DNA from: Epiperipatus broadwayi
Lineage: Eukaryota > Onychophora > Udeonychophora > Euonychophora > Peripatidae
Assembly: GCA_028023455.1 (NCBI GenBank)
Contig: JAQFVV010006341.1
Span: 1,798,001-1,862,000, forward strand
DNA: 64,000 bases
Direction: 5' to 3'
Position numbers and translations under genes: made by a program. The notes under the pieces were generated by a model. The model ran no database searches and had not been told where the DNA came from. It was given only the letters and a program-made list of their open reading frames with translations. The number at the start of each line of letters is the position of its first letter. The stretch's first letter is position 1. Shown here piece by piece: positions 1 to 11,596 of the stretch.

Positions 1-379
1 TAGAACAAAATATTGATATTTTCATGTGCAATGCAAACTGAGAGGCAACTTAGGATAAAACCCTGCTCAATTGCTGTCATAAAATTGGGAGAAAAAACTC
101 AAACTGGAAGATGGAGCAGACTGCAGCATTAACAACTTGATAAAAGAATTCTAAAGAAAGATGGTGGTTAATAATGCTATTATTATATAAATTATTTTTT
201 GATCTCTTAATTATAATAAACTCCTATCAAATATTTCTTACAAAAATATCTGTTAAATTGATATTTAATCCATTTCTGCCTATATAATGTCAAAAAATAA
301 CATACTGCAGCCACTTGCAAATAAAAAGGCCAACAGCTCTAGAAATAAGTTTTCTGATGACTATATAAACCAATATTGG

Positions 380-2215
380 TCCATATACAACATGCAGGGT
401 GATTTTTTTGTTTGAGACATTTTGCGATGATATCTTTTAATTTTTTAAGCAAAAACATTTAATTATGAAATAATTCAACACCATGTATAACTGTACTCTC
501 CAATGTATTCTATTCTCTCCCCGCATTTTTCTAGTGGACACAATCAACATTGCATTTTTTTAAAATGTCTTAAAAGATAACCCTTATAACACAGAAGTCT
601 ATCTCTCCCATGAAAACCATGATCAAGTTCACTATAAAACATTCTTTTAGTAAGTCTTGTATTATTCATTCATTTTATATGTTTATTCAATAAAGGTATG
701 ATTTTACACTATTGGACTCCAGTACCACATCAGAAAACTGAAGAACCTAGTGATTTTATGATCTTGCCATGCATCCTTAAATAAAAATTTTCTAACGCCT
801 TTATATTGCATCAATAAGACTCATTCACTTACAATAAATTAAAAATAACAGCTCTACATATAGCTGCAGTAATTACTTCCCTATAATGAAACACCCTAAA
901 TTGGTATACATTCTTAAGTTGATAATCAATCAAGTTAAAATTTGCTGGGATTTTCCTTCCAGCACTGGCTAATAAAGAACTTGAATTTTTTAAACAGTAA
1001 TTATTTAACTAAAGTCTTTACACATAGCATTGAAAACATTAAGCATACTATATAGATCATTTTTTGACTAGTAAAAAAAGCACAATCATCAGGCACATTA
1101 TAAATCCAAAAACCAAGATGAAGTTCTTATTTTTAGTTTTAAACAATTCAAATGAAAAATTTCACCATCAAACCTGTATCATATCTTGATCCCTGCTTCA
1201 TTAAACTGTCTATAAACAGTTCCAAATACCATTCCCATAAAAATCAAAATAATGTTGTAACAAAAACATATCCTTGCTTAATACCAGTTTTCATTTCAAA
1301 TATTTGATTTTCTATCACTTTCTCTCATTCTATCATGAAAATTCTATAAAATATGAAATTTGGTAAACAATCCACTAGATCTGTACAATCAATTGAATGA
1401 AATGCCATAACCAAAGCAATAAAAGTAATATATAAATCACTATTTGTTACTGACACTTTTTTTGCATTTGGTTGGCATAAAAAATAATGTTAATAGATCT
1501 CGGTGTTCTAAACCACATTGATTCTCTGGTAACCATTCATCTATGACTAGAAACAACTTAGTCACATACTTTAGCTTTAATGGATAATTATATTCCATGA
1601 TAATTATTGCAATATTCCCTTTATTTTTAAATATTGGGACAATGGAAGCATCCTTAAACCATGTGGCATAATTTTGTGGTTCCATATAAATCTAAAATAT
1701 TTCAATATTTTTGAAGCTAACATACCACCCACTATAGTTTAAAAATTATCCAGATATTTCATCAGGACCTGCAGCTTTTTCATTTTTAAAGTTTACAAAG
1801 GTGAGTAAATAAAATGGCTATATTATTAAAAATCATCATCTCAATCTTATATAATTATTCAAAAGATGATCACAATACTCCTTCCACCTATTCAAAATAG
1901 CAATGCCATTGTATAAGAAAGTGCCGATGATACTGTTTCTCAGATCCATATGTTGCTTTCAGAGCAATAAAAAAAAATAGTGATCACAATCAGCAAATAT
2001 CTATATCTTCTATGCAGTTTTAATCCACCAATCATTTCTAAATTTTCCAAGTGTTGAAGTTCTTCCTTCAGATTTCTATATTTATTATGAAGCTCTACAT
2101 TTAATTCAACATTCTGCCAAGCAGGAAATGCAATGTTTCTTCTTAATCAAATCACTAATAATAAGATCATTGTCAGAAAAGCAGTCACGATTCTTCTTCA
2201 AGTAAACCTAATTAG
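380..2215 (-). mobile_element. L2/CR1-like non-LTR retrotransposon relic
   Basis: Degenerate LINE pol read on the minus strand. Going from high to low coordinates, frame-shifted pieces match the usual order of this family: a linker ending in a WWIK-type motif (about 1990-2220), ILNRWKEY (about 1890), KAAGPDE (about 1775), then an open stretch of 81 codons (1440-1685) with WFKDASIVPIFKNKGN and LPENQCG, both typical of the RT fingers. GIKQG (RT motif B) lies near 1285, and the C-terminal part with its basic tail near 470-640. Stops and indels interrupt every part, so it is long dead. Related relics lie at 14.5-15.6, 50.8-52.2 and 59.6-61.1 kb. The assignment to L2/CR1 rests on remembered family motifs; the identity as a LINE is firm. 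Confidence 0.75.
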
Positions 2216-4120
2216 AATAGATTTACAGTGAAGCTGTATCAATATACACAACTTCAATTAACATGCTATCTAATAAAAAATGTAAACAAACATATGGTTT
2301 AATACATAGATTTCATTTAGATTAAAATAAATCCACAAGTAAAATTAAAGGTAAAATTTCAAACAGAAATAAACTCAGATCACAATTTAACAGTATTAGA
2401 ATTAAGAATTAAAAAAAAAAATTAAGAAAAACTGAAAGCAAAACAGATATAAAATATTCATAAATTAAAAAAAAAAACATTAGGAGAAAATTTTCAAACT
2501 GTTAAGAAAAAAAATGTAAATACTAAGAAATTGGCTAATGACAGTGTACTGAAATAAAAAAAAAAGGAAATTGGTTTAAAAAAAAAAAGATGTTGCAATA
2601 AATAAAGAAAGTAAAAAGGCTTTGAACTAGTTATGAGATAGTAAATAAAATACTAGAGAGAGAGATGAACAAACATGAATTCTATATGTGGTAAAAATTT
2701 TAAAATATGAAAAAGATGATATAAGAAGAAACTAATTAGAGAAGACAAGGTATGAAGATAAAAAAAATTAAGTTTTAATATATTTGTAGAACAGAAATTT
2801 AGAAGTTAAAAAGAATGAACCAGTAATTGAAGATAGAAATAGAAAATTATAAATAAAGAAAGCAGAGGCATTGAAAAGATGGGAATAATATATAAGAAAT
2901 TTGTATAATCCTTCTTCATCTATATTAACTGAATAAATTTTAGGTAGATAAGGATAAAATAATTTATATAACAAGAAAGAAAATAAGTTTTGAGATGAAA
3001 ATTGACAAAATCTAAGAAAAGTTTAATAAAATGAAATATGAATATTCTAAAATTAATTAACTTAATCTCACATGCAGCTGAAATATTTTGAATAGATTAA
3101 ACTTGTTTTAATCAGAAATAAGCAGTTTGAATTTAAATAAGGTAGGGAATAAGAAATGCAGAGAAAATAGAACTACTGTTGATATTTATCTATGTTAAAT
3201 TACTACAACTTAATCTACAAGAATGATGTTTCATCCAGAAAAGTATTTTAGGAATCATTCATCTTTTTATTCATGTGTGTGATGAAATTGAAGTTTTGAA
3301 TATATATATAACACACATCAAAATAAAACAATAGAATATCAGCTATATTTGAGTTTTGCTTTGATAAGAAACTGTTTATATTGTATTAATTTATTTTAAG
3401 GACTGTCTGGCATTGTTATTTACAAATGAGAGCCAATTATTTATGTGTGCTTATAGTTTAATATATATACACACAAATAGAGAAAAGTTAAATATTAGTT
3501 TAATTGAATTCGAAAAAAACATATGGATATTTTGATTAAAAAACAAAAAATATAGATCATAAGGAAATGTCTATTAGGAAATATGCATATGTCAGAATAT
3601 TTTTGTAAGAATAAATAGAATTCTTTAATTTTGCAGGTATATTGTTTACTTTCTGTTTGATATAAATTAAATGAATACTGTTTTAATGAGAATGGAGAAA
3701 GTATTAGCATAAAAAAATTTTGTTGCATCAATATTTGTAATAGAAAAAGCAAGCTCAGCAAAATGTTGATTACAACTGATAAAATTTATAGAAACTTTAG
3801 GATAAAAATAAAACAACAAAATAGATAGTGAACAAAAGAATTTAAGAGTAAGCATTGGACACAAGTTAGCATTTTTAAATATTTGTGAAGATGATTAACT
3901 AATAATGGACAAAATAATGATAAAAAAAATCTGAGTGAGAAATGTATTGACTAAAGAGATTTATAACAAGAATAGGCAGAAATATAGTTAACAAAGAGAC
4001 TTGTTAAACATTTTATTCAAAATGTAGCTTACATGAAGTAAAGATATGAATAATTATGGAAAAAATAATTTGCCAACACAATATTGGAAAAATAAAAATA
4101 TAGAAAAAAATAAATAAAAA
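2216..4120. other. AT-rich sequence, no gene seen
   Basis: Very AT-rich, with A-runs and short low-complexity tracts, including TATATA and (TG)n-like patches near 3300-3480. No conserved protein, RNA gene or repeat boundary could be supported. Confidence 0.5.
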
Positions 4121-4129
4121 GCTTACTAT

Positions 4130-4300
4130 TGAGAATATTATATTAAAAAAAAAAAAGGAATGCGATTGCGCATATATTTTGTTACAAAGATATTATGAAA
4201 AATATGTTGGAAAGGATTGTTGAAAGCAAAAGGAAGATTGATAGTTGACTGATGATCACAAGGGAGTAATGTTAAGAATTAAGGAAGCAGAAAGACAGAG
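4130..4300 (+). mobile_element. possible LINE 3' coding scrap
   Basis: A short plus-strand frame contains MLERIVESKRK followed by basic residues, with stops between. This resembles the GKR-rich C-terminal tail of many non-LTR retrotransposon proteins. It is too short and damaged to place in a clade. Confidence 0.25.
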
Positions 4301-5490
4301 AGACCACAAAATACATTGTGGGGGGCATTTGTTTTTTATTGTATTTTTATTCCTATGATTTAAAAAGAATGTGTGTAGTGTGGAAATTATTTAATACATT
4401 TATAAAGATATTACCCATGAGACAAAAAAATGTGAATAACTCCATGTGTGTGTTAAAAAAAGATGTATACTAATCTTTAATTAAGATTTAAAGTTTATAT
4501 CTGGGTCAGGGACAATCTCTAGTAAATAATTAGTGACAATCATTACTATATTTATCTGGAGTCGTTGGTGTAAAGTTATGGATGGAGTAAGTTTGTCATT
4601 TGTAATTACAAAGGACTTACCCTGTGCCAGATAATTAATGATAAAATTCTATTTCCAATACTTAGCAACCAATTAAGAGAGATTGAAATTATAATTAATA
4701 GTGAATGGCCTTTTAAGCTGCAATAATATTTCTTTGGATAATATTTAATGGATATTTCCTGTATAAAAAATCTTATAAGGTTTAGTACAATAGTAATGTG
4801 ACAGATTGTGGAACTTGTGATCCATGAATCACAGCTTCAGATCTTTTCATTTCTGATGTATGATCTTTTTATGAATTCCTGAACAATAAACCGTTTGATT
4901 ATTTTTTGTCCTACATAGTTTGATACAGAGATACAATGGCAGACTAGCTCTTAAAATCCATGGATTCACTTCCAGTACTTAAACTTATGAACTTTTGAGC
5001 AATCTTTTATTTAAACACTTTTTTCAAGTAAATTTGTATCAGATTAAATAAAATTTCAACAATAAATATTTTGAATACACCTTAATAATTTTATACAAAT
5101 AATGTGAAATAAGATCAACTAACAATTAAAGGAACAAATTAATGAAAACAATTTTCAAACAAAGTAGCATCAGAGTAACTCAATCCAATAAAAATGAAGA
5201 ATTATCTCAATTCATTTTAGAATACTCTCACTAACAAAAATATTTAATTGCTTTTATACACATACACACTACAAACTTTCTTCAATGGCATCCCAATTTT
5301 ATTACTTTCAAAAGTAACCTTTATTAGTAAAAAGATTACAAAAATTTTTGGGTACACTTATCCGTTGAGAATTACAAAGTGTTCAATGTAACAAGGTAAA
5401 ACAATTATTGATTATATAAAGTACATATGCTTGATAACAATTATATCCATAAAAGGGTTGCTATAATGTTGATTAATGTGTATCTGAACA
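4301..5490. repeat. AT-rich sequence with a short interspersed repeat
   Basis: No gene is seen. The stretch around 4860-4910 (CCTGAACAATAAACCGTTTG and its surroundings) recurs at about 45660-45715 as CCTGAACAATAAACCATTTG, so it is part of an unnamed interspersed repeat. A motif resembling an AATAAA signal lies inside the shared part. Confidence 0.45.
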
Positions 5491-5499
5491 TGGGTATCT

Positions 5500-6520
5500 G
5501 TACATGGATCTACATGGCCCAGCCGCCGAGAAGTTATCCATCACCCAATGATCCCATCCCTGGGCCCCGAAGCGAAGACCCAAATGCTTCAGCTGAATAG
5601 GTGGACAAGTCCAGCATTACACCAATCACCACAACAGGCAGCGAGGTCCAAGGCTCAAGTCCATTAAGCAATAAACTCTTGACCCACAGCCAAGCCATGT
5701 CCGGACCATTCTAGATACCTCTGTCTCCAAATTAACAGTCCAAATATGCAGGGACCACATTCATTCTACCTGCCCAGAATTGGAAAGCCAACTAAGGAAA
5801 ACTAACAAGTTGCGAGCACAGATCTGCAGTGCCCAAAACCAACCTATCAAGGGGGCACAGCAGCCGATCAGAGCAGGAATGGTGCTGAGACTTTAACCAG
5901 GTGCCCTCCCAGGAGGTTTTCCAGGTAGTGGCAATAATTGTCAACAGCCTACACCAATAAACCAGGCCTTTAATGACTGCCACCACCCCTGAGGAAGAAA
6001 AGAGTGCAGACCCATGCCTGCAAAATTATTACAGCAAAAACTCCATCAAAGTTATAAAATTGGAGTGGCTCAAAGCAGACCAACCACCTTACAAATGCTC
6101 TAATTTTAAAGTTAACTAAGGAAACAAAAATAATAATGATCTCAAATCAATACTGTCCTAATAAACAATTCATCAGAGGGGTACAGCAGCCTCTCAGGGC
6201 AAAGTCCAATGGAGGGCAGTGACTTTCATGTGCCAGCAGGTATCCCCGGGCTTGGCAAGGATTGCCAACTGCCCTCACAAATATATCAAGCCCCTCATGA
6301 CCACCCCACCACACCCGAGGAAAAGAATAGGAGTGCAGACCCATACCTACCAATGCAACAGTTGATTCATTGTAGTCTGGAATCAAGCCAGATTTACTTG
6401 CACACCATTTGTCCATATCACCTTGCACACTGAGGTCACTAGAGCTGAAAGTCTGTTTGTAATCATTATCAACCTCCTGTGTCTGCAAATGTTCACAATA
6501 CCTGTTCAACCCACCCAACT
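5500..6520. repeat. GC-richer repeat block with two diverged ~327-bp units
   Basis: This kilobase is clearly richer in G+C than its flanks. A unit starting with GCACAGCAGCC at 5855 returns as GTACAGCAGCC at 6181. The anchor GAGTGCAGACCCAT appears at 6002 and again at 6331, giving a period of 326-329 bp. The units share blocks such as CACCCGAGGAA-type sequence but differ by many substitutions and indels. A minus-strand frame of 123 codons (6147-6518) is open but shows no recognisable domain, and the other unit is broken, so I do not call it a gene. It may be a satellite-like or mobile repeat of unknown class. Confidence 0.55.
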
Positions 6521-6539
6521 ATAAAGTCCTTCAGGGTTC

Positions 6540-7540
6540 ACTATTCTTTTTTAAAATAATTGGGTTTTTTTTTTTTTTTTATTTTTTTTTTTTTTTTTAA
6601 AGATTTGGTTTTTTTATTTTTAAATTTTTTTTTAAGAGGATGAATCATTTGTAGCTCCAATGTCTCTGTTTAGGTCTAAAACATCATTTGTACTAATTTT
6701 GCCTTTAAATCATTGTTTTTTAGCTCAGTAATCACTTCGTTGTAATTCTGTGTTGATTTGAAATTTTTTTATTTTTTTTTTGGCAACGGAAGAGGGCTAA
6801 TAACTTCTGTTGTGATCATCAGAGAAACTTGATTTTTGTGCAGGAAGATATGTCATAAACTATAACGTTCAATTCTAAAATTGAGATCGAATTAAAACTC
6901 AAAATAATTTTTTCGACCGGCACTGATTTGCCACATTCGGCAACTTCTGGTTCAACACAATGATATCATAACTTTATTCCTATGAACAATTTAACACTAG
7001 GATTTCTTTTTTTCTTAGTTTTATGATTAATTTTTGTATCTATAATGTTCCTTAGACTGTTTTCTGTCTTCCCTGACTAGTTTTCAGCCATAGAAACTTG
7101 TTTAACATTTTTAATATCTGATGCAAAGATAAAGTTCTTAAAACGATTTTTGTTAACATTTTTATTTTCAACATTTTCAATGAGATTTGATGTCTAAATG
7201 TTTTCTCTTTTTATTCTATAATTAAAATTAGGATTTCTAGTGTCTCTATTCTTTTTAGAATTATTTGGTTTCATTTAAAATTATTTTTCAAAGATTTATG
7301 TTACTCTAATGATTCTAAGAATTACTTAACCTAGCTTTTGCCTATTTCCAATGACAGCTGTTTGCATAAAACGGAACGATAGGTAATTTCAATTATTCTT
7401 GAATGAAAACTGATTTAAAATTTCTTGTAAGGATGAAAAAACAATAAAACATGTATTCACTTACATCTTAGTAAACTTTTCTTCTATGAATTCAAAACTA
7501 GACTATAACTTTGGTGAATAAAACTGGGAGTCTGTAACAT
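6540..7540. other. poly-T tracts and AT-rich sequence, no gene seen
   Basis: Long T homopolymers at about 6566-6610 and 6760-6780 are followed by AT-rich sequence. Short minus-strand frames exist but show no domain. Nothing further is supported. Confidence 0.45.
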
Positions 7541-7641
7541 GTGATGTGATGTATTGTGGCTTCTCCTTAAACGAAGTCAAGAATATCTCAGCAATTATGC
7601 CCAGATAAACCTGTTAGCCACTTTATTTTCCATTCCCCACT

Positions 7642-8856
7642 CTAAATTTTCCCATATTCTGCTCCATCCCATTTCCACAACATAATCTTTGTCAACTCTA
7701 TAACCTTTATATCTAAATCCCCCTTATCTTTTCCCAAACCCAGCATAAAAACCAATAATTCACTTTCTGTATAATCACTTTTTTCATATTTATTCTTCCA
7801 TAACTTCATTATATGTACCCTTTCTGTTTTCAAGCATTTACATTCAATTAACAAATGCCTAATATTTTCTATTCCTTCCTTACATAATTTACAAAATAAA
7901 TCACCCATTTTTTTCCATTTACATGTATATTCTCTTGTAGCTAAAGATCCCGTTCGAGCCTTAAATAATAAACTACTTTCCTTACTATTATCATATATTA
8001 ACTCACACCTAATATTCTGTTTATTTCTATATATATTTAAACTCTTTTTACTCTCCATACTATTTCTCCATCTCTCTAACTCCCTATTCTTTATTAATAA
8101 ATCTATTCTTTTATCCCATTCCTTACTACTACAACACTCAACAATCCTCTTAACACAATCATCCCATCTTTTGTACAAATATACTGATATAAATTCTTTA
8201 TCCAAATCTTTTGCATACCGCATTACCTTTCTCACCCATCTTGTTACCTGCCCTTTACTCATAACCCAATTAAATACTATTTTAGCTATTCTTTTATTAT
8301 CCATAAACTGCAATCTACCAAACATTTTCATTTTACTTTTTGCATCTCTCATATGAAAACTTGACCATCCCATTTCTCCTTGAATTGCCTCTTTTGCTGT
8401 CCATATATCTGCATTCAATGCATGTCTTCCTACTTCCCTTTGAACTTTTTCTAAGTAATTTAATACCTCTTTACTAACATATAATGCATCATTACCATAT
8501 GTTAACCCTGCTACTGCAACTCCTTTCCATATAATTCTAACTACATCATATTTATTATATGAAAACACTGTTAATTTCTTTATCAATCCCTTTCTTTTCT
8601 TTGCTTCATTTATCAATTTTTTCTCCCATTCATCCAAATAATTTTTCTGATTACTTAAAATAATTCCCAAATAACTATATCTATTCACCACACTTAACTT
8701 AATATCTCCCAATAAAAATTCTACATCTTCTCTTTCCCTAGTATTAACCATCATTATATTTGATTTTTCTTCACTAAATTTAATCCCCATCTCTTTACCA
8801 ACCCTTGCACATGTCCTCAACATAACTTCCATATCTTCTCTTCTTTCTGCATACAA
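7642..8856 (-). pseudogene. LINE-B reverse transcriptase, C-terminal part
   Basis: The open frame of 404 codons begins at an internal methionine directly after FADDIFLYAERRED; the same frame extends upstream through the FADD motif at about 8866-8880. It covers RT motif D/E (GIKFSEEKSNIMMV, YSYLGIILS), the thumb and connection region (KGVAVAGLTYGNDALY), and ends with the C-x2-C-x8-H-x4-C zinc motif and a short basic tail. No endonuclease is present because the copy is 5'-truncated. The protein would act in target-primed reverse transcription, but without the fingers and motifs A and B in the same frame it cannot be active. Confidence 0.85.
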
Positions 8857-9245
8857 AAATATATCATCCGCAAAAAAAAAGACCTGACAAAATATATACT
8901 CCCTTACTACCTATTAACGGTATCTCTATCCCTCTTCCTAATCTTTCTATTGCTCTTTCCATTTCACTTAAATACAACACAAACAAAATAGGTGACATAG
9001 GGCATCCTTGCCTTAATCCCCATCTCTTTACCAACCCTTGCACATGTCCTCAACATAACTTCCATATCTTCTCTTCTTTCTGCATACAAAAATATATCAT
9101 CCGCAAAAAAAAAGACCTGACAAAATATATACTCCCTTACTACCTATTAGCGGTATCTCTATCCCTCTTCCTAATCTTTCTATTGCTCTTTCCATTTCAC
9201 TTAAATACAACACAAACAAAATAGGTGACATAGGGCATCCTTGCC
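8780..9245. repeat. 233-bp perfect-period tandem duplication inside LINE-B
   Basis: Bases 8780-9012 and 9013-9245 are two head-to-tail copies. By eye they differ at one site only (A at 8917, G at 9150). Each contains the FADD catalytic motif and the same A9/T9 homopolymer. The length is not a multiple of three, so the duplication also breaks the frame. Confidence 0.95.
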
Positions 9246-9750
9246 TTAGCCCCACCCCATTTTTAACTTTAACTGATTCTATATTCCCTAATTGATATAT
9301 ATAATAATTATTTTCATATAATTTTTTAATAATACTATCTATTAAAGCTTCATCCATTCCCAAATTTTCTAAACTTATCCATAATCTATTTCTATTAACT
9401 CTATCATATGCCTTCTCTATATCTATAAAACTCATATATAACTGTTTACCTAAATTCCTACTCATATCCATAAGTTGTGTAACTGCAAATAAACTATCTC
9501 CTATACGCCTATCTATTCTAAAACCTCCTTGCATTTCCCCCACTACATTATTCCCTTCCATCCATTTTACAACTCTTCTAGCCACCATATATGAGAAAAC
9601 TTTATATAAAACTGATGTTACCACTATTGGTCTATAATTATTCAACTTTCTATGATCCTTACACTTTCCTTTAAATAATAATCTTACTCTTGTATTACTC
9701 AAACTACTTGGGAAAACTCTATTCTGTTCCAGGCTCCCTCTAGTGGACAT
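9097..9750 (-). pseudogene. LINE-B reverse transcriptase, fingers/palm part
   Basis: This open frame of 217 codons contains LNNYRPIVVTSVLYKVF (fingers), an MQGGFR motif, FIDIEKAYDRVN with the first catalytic Asp, and GVGLRQGCPMSPILF. It ends with SGLFFCG and a stop, where a T8 run would instead have led directly into FFADD. The listed ATG lies at the truncation point and is not a natural start; the first dozen residues are probably flanking sequence. The frame ends inside the right-hand copy of the 233-bp duplication. Confidence 0.85.
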
Positions 9751-9839
9751 CCCAATTTTATTATTGATATAAATTTACAAGATTAAAAAAAAAAATCAAT
9801 TGTCAAATGATAATTTTTAAAAGTCTAAAAGTCTATAAC

Positions 9840-10026
9840 CTTAAAATCTTCCAGTTTTGTTTCAACTAAATCTTCTAAACCCCCGAATTTAGACCAATCT
9901 TCTTCCTCATCATCATCTTCTTCATCTGAATCTAAAATTACTTCAAAAAATACTAGTTTAGAAGAAAAACGGCTAAAGGTATTGTCAAAACATAAGTTAT
10001 AGTTTCCAGCTTCTTTCGCTTCAATC
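9840..10026 (-). CDS. TMED5: TMED1/TMED5-like p24 cargo receptor, downstream GOLD-domain exon
   Basis: p24/TMED proteins are type I membrane proteins that cycle between ER and Golgi in COPI/COPII vesicles and help select cargo such as GPI-anchored proteins. This 187-bp exon encodes 62 full codons: IEAKEAGNYNLCFDNTFS, then a KLVFFEVILD strand, an acidic stretch (DSDEEDDDEEEDW) and ETKLEDFK. CFDNTFS with its conserved Cys and the FFE-ILD strand are hallmarks of the second half of the GOLD domain, closest to TMED5 and TMED1 as I remember them. The acceptor is TTTTCAG/GATTG at 10027-10029. The donor AAG/GTTATAG at 9839-9838 is weak but leaves the frame in phase 0, as expected where the coiled-coil part should begin. 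Without splicing, a stop follows four codons later. The coiled-coil, transmembrane and tail exon was not found down to base 1. Confidence 0.92.
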
Positions 10027-10954
10027 CTGAAAAGAAAAAAAGAAATATTCCATACATAAATATTTTGAGCAAATATGATAGCTTTAAATTATTTTAAAGT
10101 ATAGTAAGTGATTTAACAAGCCATATATTGAAGCATTTAATAATGGGTTAAATGGAATAACAGTACTATCTAAATTTAGCATTTCTATTTTGGTTGTTAC
10201 ATTCGGTCACTTCAAGTAATATTATTAATAACAAGGGAAAGCTACTGTGCTTGTTCATAATGTTCTTTATTCATGAAAACTAGAAATTAATCAAAAATAT
10301 TGAATTTAAATAAAATATTAGCATAGTATAGGCTAGTGTTGACTAGTGGTGGCTGGTCCACAAGTACTGCCGCACTTAAGCACCCCAGAAAAAATAAGTA
10401 AAATTTGTGCTTGATTTTCTTCAATAATACAACAATCATTCAATATTTTGCATAATTATTGTGTAAATAAACTAGTTAAACTGTTTTTAAAAATAATTAT
10501 TTTAAATGAAGCTTGAGATTCTATTCAAAAAGGCTACTAATTATGATAGTGTCAATATGTCATATTCAATAAATTTCAGCAAGTTCGGCTGAGATTCGTT
10601 TGTTTTTATCAACAGTGTCAAGGTATGTTTATCTGTTCTGGTTTATTTGCAAAGTGAATACATTTTTATTGTTTTCATTTAGGATGAGTAATAAATATTC
10701 TATTTTTCTTCTGATTAACATTTATGAATTAACATGATACATATTTATTCCAAAAAATATAAGAAAATAATAAAAAGAAATATTATTTTAAATATTTAAT
10801 ATGATGGGTGTTAAATATATATACATAACAAATTTATCTCAACAGTTATTACAAGAAAAATAAAAATACAAATATAAAATATTAATAGGATACTGTACAA
10901 CATTTGATTACAAATATAGAATTTATTTGATTATGTGATGCAGTTTATACAAGC
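10027..10954. other. intronic AT-rich sequence, nothing recognised
   Basis: Between the downstream exon and the first hammerhead-bearing repeat there is AT-rich sequence without a recognisable gene, terminal repeat or RNA motif. Confidence 0.45.
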
Positions 10955-11107
10955 ATTTATATCACGTGATCACTATTTCTTATGCTAGCACATAACTGTT
11001 ATTAAAACAGGCAAAACTCTCCATACAGTAGTGCCACTAAGTGCCAACCAGAGTAATCAATGAATGCTAGAAGGCTTGTGCATAAAATCTCCATTTAGTG
11101 CCTACTC

Positions 11108-11166
11108 ATCCAATATCCCCAGACTAGTTTCTGGCTTGTGGCCTTTGTCAGTGAGGAGCTTTGGAT
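11108..11166 (-). ncRNA. hammerhead-ribozyme-like motif 1 (core-damaged)
   Basis: On the minus strand the order is outer stem I (ATCCAA), inner stem I (TCCTCA), CTGACAA, stem II (GGC/GCC), GAAAC-TA-GTC, then TGGGGA and TTGGAT closing stem I. The invariant G8 of CTGANGA is A here, so cleavage is not expected. The A/A at the base of stem II is shared with the other copies. Confidence 0.65.
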
Positions 11167-11537
11167 CTGAGAGCAATGCACCTAGATCTTAGGATCTAAT
11201 GCAACCCTCCAGCAGCCACCTTGAATCTCAACTGGAAAACTATGAGAATAGAAAACATATTTTTTTCAATCTAAGCGCAATAACTTATATAGTTATATGG
11301 GTCTGAACCCAATTCAGTATCCATACATTTTGGTGTCTTTGGCTCTTTAACAATGATAGCCACCACTATTCTATTAAGCAGGATTGGTGTTAAATCACTA
11401 AATATCACATGATCACTATTTCTTATGTTAGCATATAACTGTTACAACAGGCAAAACTCTCCATACAGTAGTGCCACTGAGAGTAATCAGTGGATGGCAG
11501 AAGGCTTGTGCATAAAATCCACACCTAGTGCCTACTC

Positions 11538-11596
11538 ATCCAATATCCCCAGACTAGTTTCTGGCTTATGGCCTTCGTCAGTGAGGACTTTTGGAT
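11538..11596 (-). ncRNA. hammerhead-ribozyme-like motif 2 (core intact)
   Basis: The minus strand reads ATCCAA-AAG-TCCTCA, CTGACGA, A-GGC-CATAA-GCC-A, GAAAC-TA-GTC, TGGGGA-TA-TTGGAT. TCCTCA pairs with TGGGGA (five Watson-Crick pairs plus one G-U) and ATCCAA pairs perfectly with TTGGAT, leaving an internal loop of AAG/TA. This is the topology of a type I hammerhead with a minimal stem III, with predicted cleavage after GTC. The exception is position 10.1/11.1, where the usual G-C pair is A/A. Confidence 0.7.

Larger units (their letters stand above)
7545..9748 (-). mobile_element. LINE-B: 5'-truncated non-LTR retrotransposon with CCHC-type C-terminus
   Basis: The element runs on the minus strand. 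It begins inside the RT fingers (about 9740) and ends just past the stop codon at 7642, in a short 3' UTR reaching about 7550. RT motifs appear in order: LNNYRPI, FIDIEKAYDRVN (motif A), GLRQGCPMSPILF (motif B), FFADDIFLY (motif C), then the connection region. Near the C-terminus is C-x2-C-x8-H-x4-C (CKLC...H..LIEC), a zinc motif common in I/R1/Jockey-group LINEs. Two lesions split the frame: an extra T in a T9 run just before FADD, and a 233-bp tandem duplication across the catalytic core. Few other stops are present, so the copy is fairly young. A second copy lies at 63479-64000 on the plus strand. The exact clade is not assigned. Confidence 0.88.

Noticed and set aside
6147-6518. 123-codon minus-strand frame in the GC-richer block
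   Set aside because: It lies in one unit of a tandem repeat, the other unit is broken, and no domain is recognisable.
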